This document shows positions 34,224-45,352 of a DNA stretch of 64,000 nucleotides, in pieces (positions within the stretch are counted from its first letter, which is position 1; every line of letters starts with the position of its first letter). The position numbers and the translations under genes were made by a program. This stretch comes from Hypericum androsaemum (lineage: Eukaryota; Streptophyta; Magnoliopsida; Malpighiales; Hypericaceae). The stretch covers positions 4,769,906 to 4,833,905 of the forward strand of contig OZ023199.1 of NCBI GenBank assembly GCA_963995505.1, in the 5' to 3' direction. The notes under the pieces were generated by a model, which saw nothing but the letters and a program-made list of their open reading frames with translations, was not told the DNA's origin and searched no databases.

Positions 34224-35874
34224 CTGGGGATGACAGAAATACCCATACTTTGAGGGTCGGATCCTACTCTTACCTACGGATCTAGGGTATGTTGATTTTG
34301 ACTGGGTCTAGGGTAGGGTATGAGTATGAGTCCATGTTTAGAGGTAGGGTCTAGGGTAGGGGATAAATCCATAGCTAGACCCTGTGGGTCGGACCTTACT
34401 CTTACATTTTTACCCTATTTTAGACTCTACTCTAATTAGACTCTAGTTAGACCCTTGTTAGACCGTATTGATAATATATAAAATATATTTTACGGTTAAA
34501 TTTAACATATTTATTATGTTATTCTGCAACTAGCTTAGAAGATGTCGTGAATGATGGATCACTAGAAGCTGACATGCTATATTTTTCTTTTGTTGAATTG
34601 TTTATGTACTTCAAACTCTAAAAGAAAAACTTTGGACTATTGAAATTAAATTGCAAAATTTGATGTTTCATCAATTTTCTATTGAATGCTGATGTGTAAC
34701 GTAGTAGATGTCTTGAATTTATTTAAATTTTATATAAAAATTAAATTTTGATTAAAAATTATCAAAATGCAGAACGTTAAAGGGTCGGACCCTGCAGACT
34801 CTGTAAACCCTGAATCTCCAGGAGGGTAGGGTATGAATCTAACAATAAAAAATTTGTAGGGTCGAGAGTAGGGTACGAGTCCATCCAAAAAAACTAGAGT
34901 ATAGGTAGGGTCCTACCTAGGGGTGAGCAAAAAAACTGAAAACTGTTAAACCGAACCAATCCGGACCAAAAAAATTGGACCAAACCGAACCATTCGTAAG
35001 TTTGGTTCGGTCCAGTTCCTGAATTCTTGGGGAAACGGTCCCCGGTCCCGGTCCGGTTTTTTGTTTCCAAACCCGAAAAAGACCAGACCGGACCGTAGCT
35101 ATCCCAACTCCTTGAAATCTAACTTTTTAGACCCATACATCCACTTCTTCTTCCCTATTTTCCCCAGATAGAAAACCTAATTACCTAAAATCCAAGTTCC
35201 GCAGCTTCCACTTCTTCATTATCGCTGGTTGGATGTCCACAAGCTGATCGACCTCCGCACAAAGCACAGCCAGTCGACTTCCCAGAGCCTCGACGCGATG
35301 CCAGTCGACTTCCCGGAGCCCCGACGTGATGCCCAACCCGATGGCCCCGACCTCTGCCTCCTGATTCTGTCGTCCGACCTCTGTCTTCGGGAGAGAGAGG
35401 ACGCCGGCTCTAGGGTTTCTGTTACAACCCGAGCGCCTCCAGTCCACCCGTTCGTCGATCTGACATTGTCCGGCCAGGCCAGCCGTCGTTCCTCTATTTT
35501 GTGATTTTCGTGGAAATGGTCTTTGAGTGCAAGGCTCGGTGATTTTTGTCCACTTCTTTTCTTTTCCGAGCAAAATTTGTCTTTGTCAAGGCTGTTTTAA
35601 TTGTGGGTTATTGGATTATGCTTGTGCTTGTTCCAGTACGCAACAAGGACCAAAAAGGCATTTTTTTCCGGTCCTTTAGGTTCGGTTCTGGTTTAAACTG
35701 AAATTATGGTCCGGTTTTCAGTTCGGTCTAACGAAACCCACGGTCCAGTTCTGTTTGACTTTTATCTTGTTTTCCAGTTCTGGTTTTTCCGGTCCGATCC
35801 CAGTTCGATCCGGTTCGGGCTATTTGCTCAGCCCTAGTCCTATCCTACCCTACTCTACCCATTGTCATCCCTAG
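34224..35874. mobile_element. GGGATGAC-end transposon containing a nested element
   Basis: Ends are inverted: CTGGGGATGAC on the left and, in reverse, CTAGGGATGAC on the right, flanked by the perfect direct repeat GTCTTGTCA (34215-34223 and 35875-35883). The interior is rich in 'gggtagggtatgagt' phrases. A second element (34918-35836) sits inside its right end. A likely relative is split around 18120-21132. No transposase was seen. The duplication length of 8-10 bp does not settle hAT versus Mutator. Confidence 0.65.
34918..35836. mobile_element. Nested hAT-like element (919 bp)
   Basis: Inverted ends TAGGGGTGAGCAAA and, in reverse, TAGGGCTGAGCAAA. Flanking 8-mers are GTCCTACC and GTCCTATC (one mismatch). 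Subterminal regions repeat 'ccgaacc' and 'ggtccgg' motifs. The middle (35190-35520) is GC-rich with overlapping frames on both strands and no recognisable domain; it may be captured host DNA. Confidence 0.65.
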
Positions 35875-36067
35875 GTCTTGTCATTTAAAAAAAATCCGGA
35901 TATGGTATAAATTGTTCAAAATCTGGTTCAATTTGGCACTGTGCATATTCGATTCAACTAAAAAAAATGTTTAAATCAGAAAAACTTAAATTTTGCGAAT
36001 CAAAACCTAAAAATTTCCCAACGTCAAAACAAGAGGAAGGAAGAGTTCTAACTAACAAAGTGAATTT

Positions 36068-36133
36068 GTACTTTCTTTTAAGAGTGAAGACAACGAAATC
36101 GTACTTTCTTTTAAGAGTGAAGACAACGAAATC
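36068..36133 (+). repeat. 33-bp tandem duplication
   Basis: Two adjacent identical 33-bp units beginning GTACTTTCTTTTAAGAGTG. The surrounding sequence is shared with 56540-56760, where a different, longer duplication covers the same motif. Confidence 0.85.
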
Positions 36134-36139
36134 GAGCAA

Positions 36140-37430
36140 CTTTTTGATTGGAATGGGATCAGGATGATTTTGTACTACACTCGACCCACTGCCCACAAGC
36201 GGACCCCACCCCACCCCTTCTACTCCATCACGTCCTCGAATAGCCCAAGAGATCTAGGGTGGGTGGATTTTCTTTTCCAAACATCTGTTGTCATTTTGTG
36301 GTTCAGGGCCTGCCCAGTTTACACACATCTGGATGGTTTATATGTGCCGGAGGAACCCCCTCCGGAAATTAGGACCACAATGCTAGATGATTTAGGCGAT
36401 GTAGCCTTTCCAAGGAGTGTGGTAATTCAAGATGGTACAGGGTTAAGTTTAGCGATATACCAAACGTCAAGGGTGGACATTTTTATCCGAGATATTCTTT
36501 TCCTTTCACGAATTTTTCTCACTAGGTTTTTTCGTGATAGGAATTTGATAGAGCCGTCGGTCACAATCTCACAAGAGACCGAGATGCGACCCTGCACTAA
36601 ATATGATATATTTGGCCATTGTTTTTTAATATACTTAGGGGTTTTTGCCCCTCTAATTAACCAAAAAAAACTTGAATGTCAAAATTGAGAATTATGAAAA
36701 CACCACAAAAGGCTTTTTTTTTCATTAGACAAATATGTCTCTTGACTCTCTTTGCATTTGACTATACAAACATTTTTGTTTGTCGAAGACGTAGTGTTAT
36801 GGTCAATGTAGTTCGAGGCATGAATCTTATGTTTTAAGTTTATTGTCGAGGGACCAAATTCAATGTCACAACTAGGGGTGTACACAAAATAGACAAAACC
36901 CGTCTAATCGCAAAATTGTGGAATACAAAATCAAAAAAGAAAAAAATTCGGGCACCCCTACCCGTTACTATCTGGAAATTCTAATTATGAAAAATAATAA
37001 TCATGTTTTAACCTCTAATAACTTAGCCACAGAATCTGCATCAACTTAACATTCTTTTAAAATTGAACAGGTTATTAAACTCGCTAAAATATATACGTTT
37101 AAGTAGGATTGGATTTTCAACTGCAGAATTTATATTACTTTTGGATCCAGACGGTTGCCCAGAGGTATGACAGATTGATTCAAAATCTCATTGATGGGTG
37201 GGCTAACCCATATCAGATATCCGATGGTCATAGAATTTCGTTGCAACTAGAATTCTCAAATAATTAAAAATACAGAATTCAACTCCTTTCTAACTAAGAA
37301 TCCTAAAACAATGCTGACATACATCAAAGCCTCTATATAAATCTTGTATTGGCCTGCTATGCCAAAAGATTTTATATTATCAAATTTGATTGTAGGGTTT
37401 TTGCTTAGTTTTATTGAAGAAGTTGATAAA
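36140..37430. other. Spacer upstream of F2, shared with other F-box loci
   Basis: No gene of its own. Phrases at 36170-36250 and 36680-36900 recur, diverged, around 61240-61320 and 62220-62790 upstream of F4. The block around 36868-36950 (ACTAGGGGTGTACACAAAA) recurs at 41292 and 62689. This indicates duplication of F-box genes together with long upstream DNA. Confidence 0.55.
37334..37340 (+). promoter_or_regulatory. TATA box of F-box gene F2
   Basis: TATATAA about 95 bp upstream of the F2 start codon, in the phrase GCCTCTATATAAA that is conserved before F4 (63412-63419) and altered before F1 and F3. Confidence 0.55.
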
Positions 37431-37434
37431 GCAT

Positions 37435-39274
37435 ATGTCGAGCTCCATGGGATCCCCCGAAGTAAATTTTGTACTATCTATTCGGTTGACGATGTTGTAA
37501 CGAGTTTAATTTATATTTTCAATATACTACGGTGGAGTTTGATATTCTTGCTATTGTTCATATTGTGTAGGACCAGCTGAGCGCTTTACCTGAAGAGATG
37601 CTCTTGGACATATTGTCTCGATTGAACGCAAGGCAAGCAGCAGCTACCAGCATCCTCTCAAGGAGATGGCGTCTTTTATGGCGTTATATATGGCTATCTA
37701 CCCCTTGCCTCAATTTTGAGTATCCAATGCCTGCTGCTTTGAGCGTCGACGCATTCACGAAGATGGTCGATTATATTCTGCAACACCGCGGAGAGGGTGC
37801 GCCTTTGCACGAGTTCTGCATAGATTACCCTCTTCTTGAATCTTCTCGATCTCATTTAGATAGCTGGCTTGACTTTGCAATTTCGAACGGAGCTTCCAAA
37901 ATTGAATTGCACCTGGGATGTTTCACCAATAAAGTGAGATGTTACGAGGTTCCACTAGAAGTATTCAGCAGGACACCTGCTCTTGGATATAATTATCGCT
38001 TAAAGGAGCTCGTCTTAAGACAAACAAGCTTACCAAATGATCTTTTCGGAGCCATTCTGTTAACATGTCCATCACTCGAGCGATTGGTTTTGGAATTTGG
38101 AATGAAGCAAACTGCCGTGTGTACCGTTCCACATATGAAACTCAAACACTTGATGCTCTTTTGCACGTTATTACTCAATTTGTACATCATTGCACCAAAT
38201 CTCGTCACATTCAACTTCATAGGACGAAGGGCGGATATCTGCATCCAAGGCTCTCCCGCTCTCGAAAATATTATGATCACCTCGCCGGTCGAAGAACAGA
38301 AGGACCTGGTTTTCAGTCAATTCCCGGCCCACACTTTCCGTTCAGTGAAGTGGTTGACATTGGATATCATTTCAGTTTTGGTGAGACTTAGACGCATACA
38401 AGTGTTGTCAAATTAAACTAATTGTGTTTCTTACCTGTTGCGTGTGTGCATTTTTCAGACCAGACTCCAAACAGGGAAAGCTATTCCTTTGATGAGGAAT
38501 TTGCGACGTTTAAGTCTCGTGGATTATGTGGGTCGTAGCATTGCTTCGTGCCATCGTGCTGCCGTTGATTTGTTGTCGGCGTCCCCTCTTTTGGAGACGT
38601 TTGAGTTGCAGGTGAGTAGTAGAATTTAATTTATTCAAAAAAATATCGCTAGAATAATATGCAAGCAAATTTACTATTTTCTCGTAGGCGCCTGAATAAC
38701 AAAAAAGATAACGACTGCTAATTAGATAAAAATTATCCCAAGGTTAATTTATAGTATCCGCACATATTCGATAACAAATATTTGTGTCATGACCATCATT
38801 CTGACGCCTCACGGTCGCCCATTGTCGTTTTGGTTTAGTGACCTCTCAATCGAGGTTTTGGTCATGTTAATTTTCATTGTTGTTTTCTTAGAGTCTATTT
38901 CTCATTATTTTTTCACGTATGTAATTCGATCTCATTCTAAGTTTCGTGTCCGATATCAGCTTTCTTGTTGTTACCCCAAGCTTGATGAGTTGGAAGACAT
39001 TTCCATGTCTCCACACCAAAACCTCAAGGAAGTGATGATGTCTAATTTCCGCGGTTACGAGGCCGAAATACAACTTCTAATGATCATGGTTGACCACACA
39101 AGTGCACTCGGAAAAATTGAAGTGTCACCAAAAGTAGTATGGTATGATGTCTTCGGTAAAACACAAATTTGTCGGGAGCACGATACTACTAGAGAAGCTA
39201 TTGAAGAAAGTGTCGACAAACTACGAGCCATGATACCTCAAAATGTTTGTTTGAAATTGATCAATAATCACTAG
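37435..39274 (+). CDS. F-box/FBD/LRR-repeat protein, copy F2 (intact)
   Basis: Exons 37435-37461, 37571-38380, 38459-38611 and 38960-39274 join in phase 0 to 434 codons plus stop, a normal length for the plant F-box/LRR/FBD class. F-box, residues 10-58: DQLSALPEEMLLDILSRL then SRRWRLLWRYIWLSTPCLNF; this part would bind SKP1 in an SCF ubiquitin ligase. The middle has leucine-rich units such as LKELVLRQTSLP and CPSLERLVLEFG. The last exon carries the FBD domain, with EDISMSPHQNLKEVMMSNFRG and ALGKIEVSP. The chosen ATG (MSSSMGSPE) is the first in the conserved short exon 1; donor GTAAAT and acceptor TGTAG are present. Substrate is unknown. It is the only undamaged member among five related loci here. 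Confidence 0.85.
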
Positions 39275-40234
39275 AGTAGTTTTATTTTGGACTCATTGAG
39301 AAATTCCTCTTTGGGTTTTAAGCCTTGGAAATTATTTTTGTTTCGATATGATTTTGTACGAGTACAATTATTGTTTATGACATTGAATTTCTTATTTATA
39401 ATTAGGATTTTGAATATATGAGATACTTCGATAACTATTACTTCTTTTTTCCCTATGTTGGTCGCTAAATGAAGTATCTCTCACTGACACCCACATCTTT
39501 TTCTCTGAGCAAAACGCCGGATTCGTGACAAGGCAGGCGAACTTTGGCATGCGAAACAATATTATTGTCCAAAATCTAATTTGACTCTCTCTTCCATCTT
39601 GCGAGTCGTACATATTTATTGTTGAAATAATCGGATATGATTTTGGAACAACTCAAAACTTTATAAAATAAGATACTTGAACGTACATAATTAAAAAAAC
39701 GAAAGTGTAAAATTGGACAATACGGTTGCCCTCTCGAATTCTTTGTTTGGAATCGACTAACAAATATTGGAAGCAATACCCAGACCGACCGTGTTTAGAT
39801 TCACATTCTCGACATAAAAATATTTATTTTATAATTCAACAACGTTTATTCTAAAATCGAAAAAACTCAATATGTATCGAGTGTAATAACGAAACTTCAA
39901 AATACCATTTGGGGAAAAAAAATTAAATCTCCTAAATGGTGTTCATAATCGTCCTAGGACACTTACTTTTCTTTTTCTCTGCATGAAGAAAAAATGCATC
40001 TATTGTGTGAGCTAATAAAATTTGATACGATGGTCTCCTCATTTCCTTTTTCGCACAAGTCATTAAAATCAGCAGTTCAAATATAAATAAGCAAAACAAT
40101 GCTTAGCTTAAAGGATTCAAATGCATAAAACAACGATAACCCAATAGAAAGTCTACTAGATGTCTAGAGTTCCTTCATTAGTAGGACTGACATGTTATTA
40201 AGAAAGGCAGAAGCTAAGCTTAGATAGGATAAAA

Positions 40235-40474
40235 TTACTGATTATCTTCGTCGACGTCTTCCACTTGACGGGCCGGAAGTAGCAAGTAGTTATTTTCATC
40301 ACAAAAGGCCCTCATCTTGAGAATAACTTCCTCCGTGAAGTTTCCAATTGGAGTGACGTTTACTATGACATTCTTGAGCGGTGCTTCATAGTCTTCCAGC
40401 TCTTCATACGAAGTGACTCCTACGCTAAACACTCGTGGCTTTGCGAGTTCCGGGTTAACAAAATGTGCAGACAT
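40235..40474 (-). CDS. 79-aa protein of unknown family
   Basis: Open frame starting MSAHFVNPELAKPRVFSVG, with an acidic tail ending in VEDVDEDNQ. It has no signal peptide, membrane segment or cysteine motif, and I do not recognise a family. Support for being real: a diverged copy at 7567-7796 keeps the same protein sequence pattern (NPE, GVT.YE, APL.NV..NVTP.G.F, YLLLPAR) despite one frameshift, and both have a TATA-like box about 100 bp upstream. Both sit downstream of, and convergent with, an F-box gene. Confidence 0.6.
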   Translation of the reverse strand: MSAHFVNPELAKPRVFSVGVTSYEELEDYEAPLKNVIVNVTPIGNFTEEVILKMRAFCDENNYLLLPARQVEDVDEDNQ

Positions 40475-40573
40475 GGTGGTGTTACTAATTTGAGGGCCAG
40501 TATTTGTGGATAAATGGTAGAGTAGTTTTTTGGTAGAAAAATGGTAGAGTAACTAAAAGATAACAGAAGATGT

Positions 40574-40580
40574 CTTTATA
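40574..40580 (-). promoter_or_regulatory. TATA box of the 79-aa ORF
   Basis: CTATAAAG on the minus strand, about 100 bp upstream of the ATG at 40472-40474. The twin locus has CTATAAG at the same spacing (7877-7883). Confidence 0.5.
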
Positions 40581-40659
40581 GACACCTCATGTTCCAATAT
40601 GTGTGAGTTGTTCTAACCAGTCTTTAACACATAGATTTTGTGAGTTAGCCTAACACATC

Positions 40660-41870
40660 CAAATAGCATTTTCTGTGACATCCAAATTGCATTTTCAGTA
40701 GTAAAAAATGTCAAATTGATGTAAGAGGGACAAAATATGTACCTTCTTTCATATACTTACCGTCCCTTTATTTTTATTTTGACTTTATCACGCATAAATG
40801 GTAAGCTATATCTAAACATCAAAGTAAGCAAATAAAAAATTATTAATTTCTCTGGGTTTGTTTTTGTTGAGTTAAAAAAATGTACATAACAAAAGTGGGG
40901 ATGCTTGACACGTTGCAAGCCATCTTGGTATCATTAATGAGGTGAATATATGGACTTAAATTATTAAAAAAAACTTTTATGTTCCGGTCTAAACCATAAA
41001 AGTAAAAATATCTTGAATCCATACAAGTTCGAAATTTGTTGAAGTGAACAATTACAGACTTTGGGGGCAAATAAATAATAAAGGTGGATTCCGTATTTAT
41101 ATATTATATATTATTTATTAGAAAGTCATAAGTCAATAAATTCTATTAGCTTGGTTGGTTAGAATGTTCTCTAATAAACTTGAAGTCTTTAGTTCAATTT
41201 CTCTCTTGGCTCAAGCAGCTAATTCTTTTTTTGGATGAAAACCCAAAAACGCTCAAATTAGAGCCTTTTTAGCCAATCCCAGACAAGTACAACTAGGGGT
41301 GTACACAAAATCGACAAAATCCGCCTAATCGCAAAATTGTGGAATACAAAATCAAAAAAAAAATTCAGGCACCCCTAACAAATTTTGGCACACCTACCCG
41401 TTACTATCCGAAAATTCTAATTACGAAAAATAATAGTCATGTTTTAACCTCTAACAACCAAGCCACAGAATCTGCATCAACTTAACATTCTTTTGAAATT
41501 GAACAGGTTATTAAACTCGCTAAAATATATACGTTTAAGTCGGATTGAATTTTCAACTGCAGAATTTATATTACTTTTGGATCCAGACAGTTGCCCAGAG
41601 ATCTGACAGATTGACTCAAAATCTCATAGATGGGTGGGCTAACCTACATCAGACATCCGTTGGTCATAGAATTTCGTTGCAACTACAATTCTTAGATAAT
41701 TAAAAATACAGAACCCAACTCTTTTTAACTACGAATCCTAAAACCATTCTGACATACAACAAAGCCTCTAATATAAACATTTTATTGGGCTGCTATACCC
41801 AATAGATTTACATTGTCAAATTTGATTGTAGGGTTTTTGCTTAGTTTTATTGAAGAAGTTGATAAAGCAG
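40660..41870. other. Spacer and duplicated upstream region of F3
   Basis: 40660-41280 shows no gene. From about 41292 the sequence matches the DNA upstream of F2 (from 36868), including the degraded TATA region (CCTCTAATATAAAC near 41766). Confidence 0.55.
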
Positions 41871-41893
41871 ATGTCGAGCTGTAGGGGATCTCC

Positions 41894-44580
41894 TGTCAGA
41901 GCACCGAAAGTGTAAACACGGATATGTAGAACACTCATAACAAATAGTATGAGACAAGAAGAATCGAGGACACACGATATACGTGGTTCGGTCAATTGAC
42001 CTACTCCACGGGGCCGAGACGATCATCACTATATTATGTGGAGATACATGGTACATAAGTCATAGGCGAGGCGGTGCCTCAAGCCTAACTCTCTCGTGCC
42101 TATACCACCATTGCGTTATGCAAAGACCAATTAAGCCAAGACCAAAGAACATCTAATCCCTACCCTCCTATACATAGAGGAAAAGCCCAATATATTTCAT
42201 AATAGGAAATAGAGTTCTATTCTAATTAAGAATTTGAGACAAATCCTAACAATCTCCACCTTGGACAGAATTCCAAAATCAATCGTCTTCTCCAGCTTCA
42301 AGCTCATCGTCCACATCAGACCATCTTCACTGTGTGTCTCTTCCTGTAAGCTCAATCATCCGCCTCAATCTTGAAAACTCCACCTCGAATAGAATCTTCC
42401 ACAAGTATCTCAACAACATAAACTCACCTCGGGTCTTCTACTCTGAAGAACCAACACGACGGGAGAAAATCACCATGCACGCAACACGAGAGTTTTTCAC
42501 ATTGGAGAAAACCACTCCAACGCCCACAACAATGCCTAAATCTCATAGGCCAGCTTCAATCCCAGAAGCTCTAGCACGACCAATACTCAACCCAGTATGG
42601 TGTACTCTCACGGGGCACTCTCAAACCATTTCTCTACCGACATAGTAGACTCCACCTCCACGGGAAACCTCCACCTTCATGTGGACACCGACTGTTGGGG
42701 TTACATCGCCGAGCGAATACCAATCTCAGTCCAAATAAGAGATGAGGACACCAGCTACAGGCCTTTACATCACCTTCACGTGAACACCTTCTGGACATCA
42801 ATCTTGGAATTCTCCACCAGCAACAGGACTTTACATCACCTTCACGTAAACACCTTCTGGACACCAAGCTTGATGTTGTTATTACACCTCACTCCTCCAT
42901 CCTCATGGGCAACCAGGTGATACACTGCACAACCTGTGAGTCAAAACAAAACTGATACTTGTACCAAATCTTTGGCTTCATCGTCAACGAGTAACTAGTC
43001 CAAACAATGTTCAAGGTCTTCACACGATCCACCTCTTGGTCCAACATGATACGACCACTCCATGACCAATCAACCATGAACCCAAACAGACTTGATCAAA
43101 ATCCTATGGAACAAGGGAGTCTCCGGAGAAAGAAGTCGCCTCAAGCTCCTCTAACTTTCTCACACCACTCTCGACTACACACATAATACCATATACATGT
43201 ATAGGAGATACCATTGGACCCGAGCTCAAAGTCCAATAAGATTTAGGTCAAACACCTAACAAGTCTCCACCTTGAACCAAATCACATGATCGATCTTCAA
43301 TCGTGAATCTCCATGACCCGAACTAATCTTCAATTCAATATGACCCCAATCTGACTCTTCCTTGGTCAAATCCTTCAACTAGGACAAATAAAATCACCAC
43401 GCGCATCAAACCCGACCCAAACTTCATGATCCAAAATAAGACCTAAGATTTTCTGCCCAAAATTGGTCTAATCTTCAAGGATCACCCATATAATTTCCGC
43501 CCAAAAACAAGTCTGGTCAACTTCCAAACCATGACTAATCACATACACCAAGCCTCCATTACCAATATGGTCAAAACTAAACATATCAGCCTAAAAACTG
43601 GTCAAAATATCACTAACCAGCCCCAAAATCATCTTTTGGTCGGACCAAAAAACCAAAACCAGATCAGTCAATATGTTGACCCGAAAGTCAACCAAAACCC
43701 CAAATTCTAAAATTAGGGTTTCTCAAAAGGGACCAAGGGCGGCCGGCGGCTGCCTTCAACGGTGGCGGATGGGCTAGGGTGACGGCAAGCGGCAGGGTTA
43801 CTCGACCTCTGTCATCGCGAGCTGGCGAGCGGCGGTGGCGAAGGGGCGGAGGTTGGGTGTTCCTTTCTCTCTCCCCGACTCTCTCTCCCCCCCGAATTGC
43901 TCTCTCCTCGCGGGTGGCTCGAAGACGCGAGCCTCTCTCTCATGTACGGCGGCGGAGGTCTCTTCTCCTCCTCTTCGAGCACCGACGGCGATGGGACGAG
44001 GCTCCTCCCCCTCTTCGCAGAGTTCTCTCTCCTCCTTGACATGGCAGCGAACAGACGACGAGGGTTTTCTTCCTCGACTGCACAGCCGTGCGACGGCTTT
44101 GTCTCCTTTTCTTTCTCTCGACAGCCGCGTCCTGCAGCTTGGTGGTGGCAGGACGGCGCTCGGGCGGGAGTCGGCTGATCTCCACGGCAGGCCTGCGAGG
44201 CGGCGCGGCTTCTCCTGGCCGGTGGCCAATTTTTGGTAAAATTACCAAACAGCTCCTGCCCTTTTTTTGAATTACAAATCAGTCCCTCAGCCTCAATTTC
44301 AAATTTTTCACCAAATCCAACAGAGACTCTTCATCAAGGTCCACCGGATACACACCAAGCTCTGATACCAATTTGTTAGGGCAACGGAAGCGTAAACACG
44401 GATGTGTAAAATACCCATAATAAATAGTACGAGATAGGAAGAATCGAGGACACACGATATTACGTGGAGTAGGTCTATTGACCGAACCACGTAATATCGT
44501 ATGTCCTCGATTCTTCCTATCTCGTACTATTTGTTATGGGTGTTCTACACATCCGTGTTTACGCTTTCGCTGCCCTAACA
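41894..44580 (-). mobile_element. Copia-like LTR element without pol; right LTR is a fold-back
   Basis: 5-bp target duplication TCTCC (41889-41893 and 44581-44585). Left LTR 41894-42251 (TGTCAGAG ... CCTAACA) is followed by a pyrimidine tract, the complement of the polypurine tract CCAAGGTGGAGAT. GCTCTGATACCA at 44359-44370 is the complement of an initiator tRNA-Met primer site, so the element lies on the minus strand. The right LTR (44374-44580) is only 207 bp and consists of two inverted copies of the first ~105 bp of the left LTR. No gag or pol motifs are seen. A second LTR/polypurine junction (near 43261) suggests an older nested fragment. GC-rich sequence at 43740-44230 has no recognisable product. 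Confidence 0.85.
44374..44580. repeat. Near-perfect palindromic LTR
   Basis: Arms about 44374-44478 and 44476-44580 are inverted copies of each other. Both ends read TGTTAGGGCA when read inward, and the centre lies around the AGTAGGTCTATTGACC junction. The left LTR of the same element (358 bp) is not palindromic. Confidence 0.85.
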
Positions 44581-45336
44581 TCTCCTAAAGTAAGTTTGGT
44601 GATTCTTGCTATTGTTCATATTGTGTAGGATCAGCTGAGCGCTTTACCTAAGGAGATGCTCTTGGACATATTGTCTCGATTAAATGCAAGGCAAGCAGCA
44701 GCTACCAGCATCCTCTCAAGGAGATGGCGTTTTTTATGGCTATCTACCCCTTGCCTCAATTTTGAAGATCCAATGCCTGCTGCTTTGAGCGTCGATGGAT
44801 TCACGAAGATGGTCGATTATATTCTGCAACACCGCAGAGAGGGTACTCCTTTGCACGAGTTCTGCATAGGTTATCCTCTTCTCGAATCTTCTCGATCTCA
44901 TTTAGATAGCTAGCTTGAGTTTGCGATTTCGAACGGAGCTTCCAAAATTGAACTGCACCTGGGACGTTTCACCAATAAAGTGAACTGTTACGAGGTTCCA
45001 CTAGAAGTATTCAGCAGGACACCTGCTATTGGATATAACTATTGCTTAAAGGAGCTCATCTTAAGACAAGCAAGCTTACCTGATGATCTTTTCGAAGCCA
45101 TTCTGGTAACGTTTCCATCACTCGAGGATTGGTTTTGGAATTTGGAATGAAGCAAACTGCCGTGTGTACCATTCCACACATGAAACTCAAGCACTTGATG
45201 CTCTTTTGCACGTTATTACTCAGCTTGTATATAATTGCACCAAATCTCGTCACATTCAACTTCATAGGACGAAGGGCGGATATCTGCATCCAAGGCTCTC
45301 CCGCTCTCGAAAATATTATGATCACCTCGCCGGTCG

Positions 45337-45352
45337 CAGCGATCAATATTAT
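45337..45352. other. Short filler at the F-box/copia junction
   Basis: Sixteen bases, CAGCGATCAATATTAT, match neither the F-box copies nor the expected copia continuation. This is typical of filler at an end-joined deletion breakpoint. Confidence 0.5.

Larger units (their letters stand above)
41871..45336 (+). pseudogene. F-box gene copy F3, split by an LTR element and cut short
   Basis: Exon 1 begins with ATG at 41871 and is interrupted at 41893 by the element at 41894-44580. Its last bases and the donor GTAAGT lie at 44586-44595. Exon 2 starts at 44629 after TGTAG. It then has an in-frame TAG at 44911-44913 where F1 and F2 have TGG, and loses one base near 45126. Like F4, it lacks the 12 bp that give F1 and F2 the extra residues after LLWR. 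Similarity ends abruptly at 45336; exons 3 and 4 are missing, replaced by a truncated copia. Confidence 0.85.

Noticed and set aside
43779..44270. Several frames of 60-143 codons on both strands
   Set aside because: Compositional effect of a GC-rich block inside a retroelement; no recognisable protein.
44359..44370. tRNA gene suggested by the GCTCTGATACCA sequence
   Set aside because: It is the complement of an LTR-element primer binding site next to an LTR; no tRNA fold around it.
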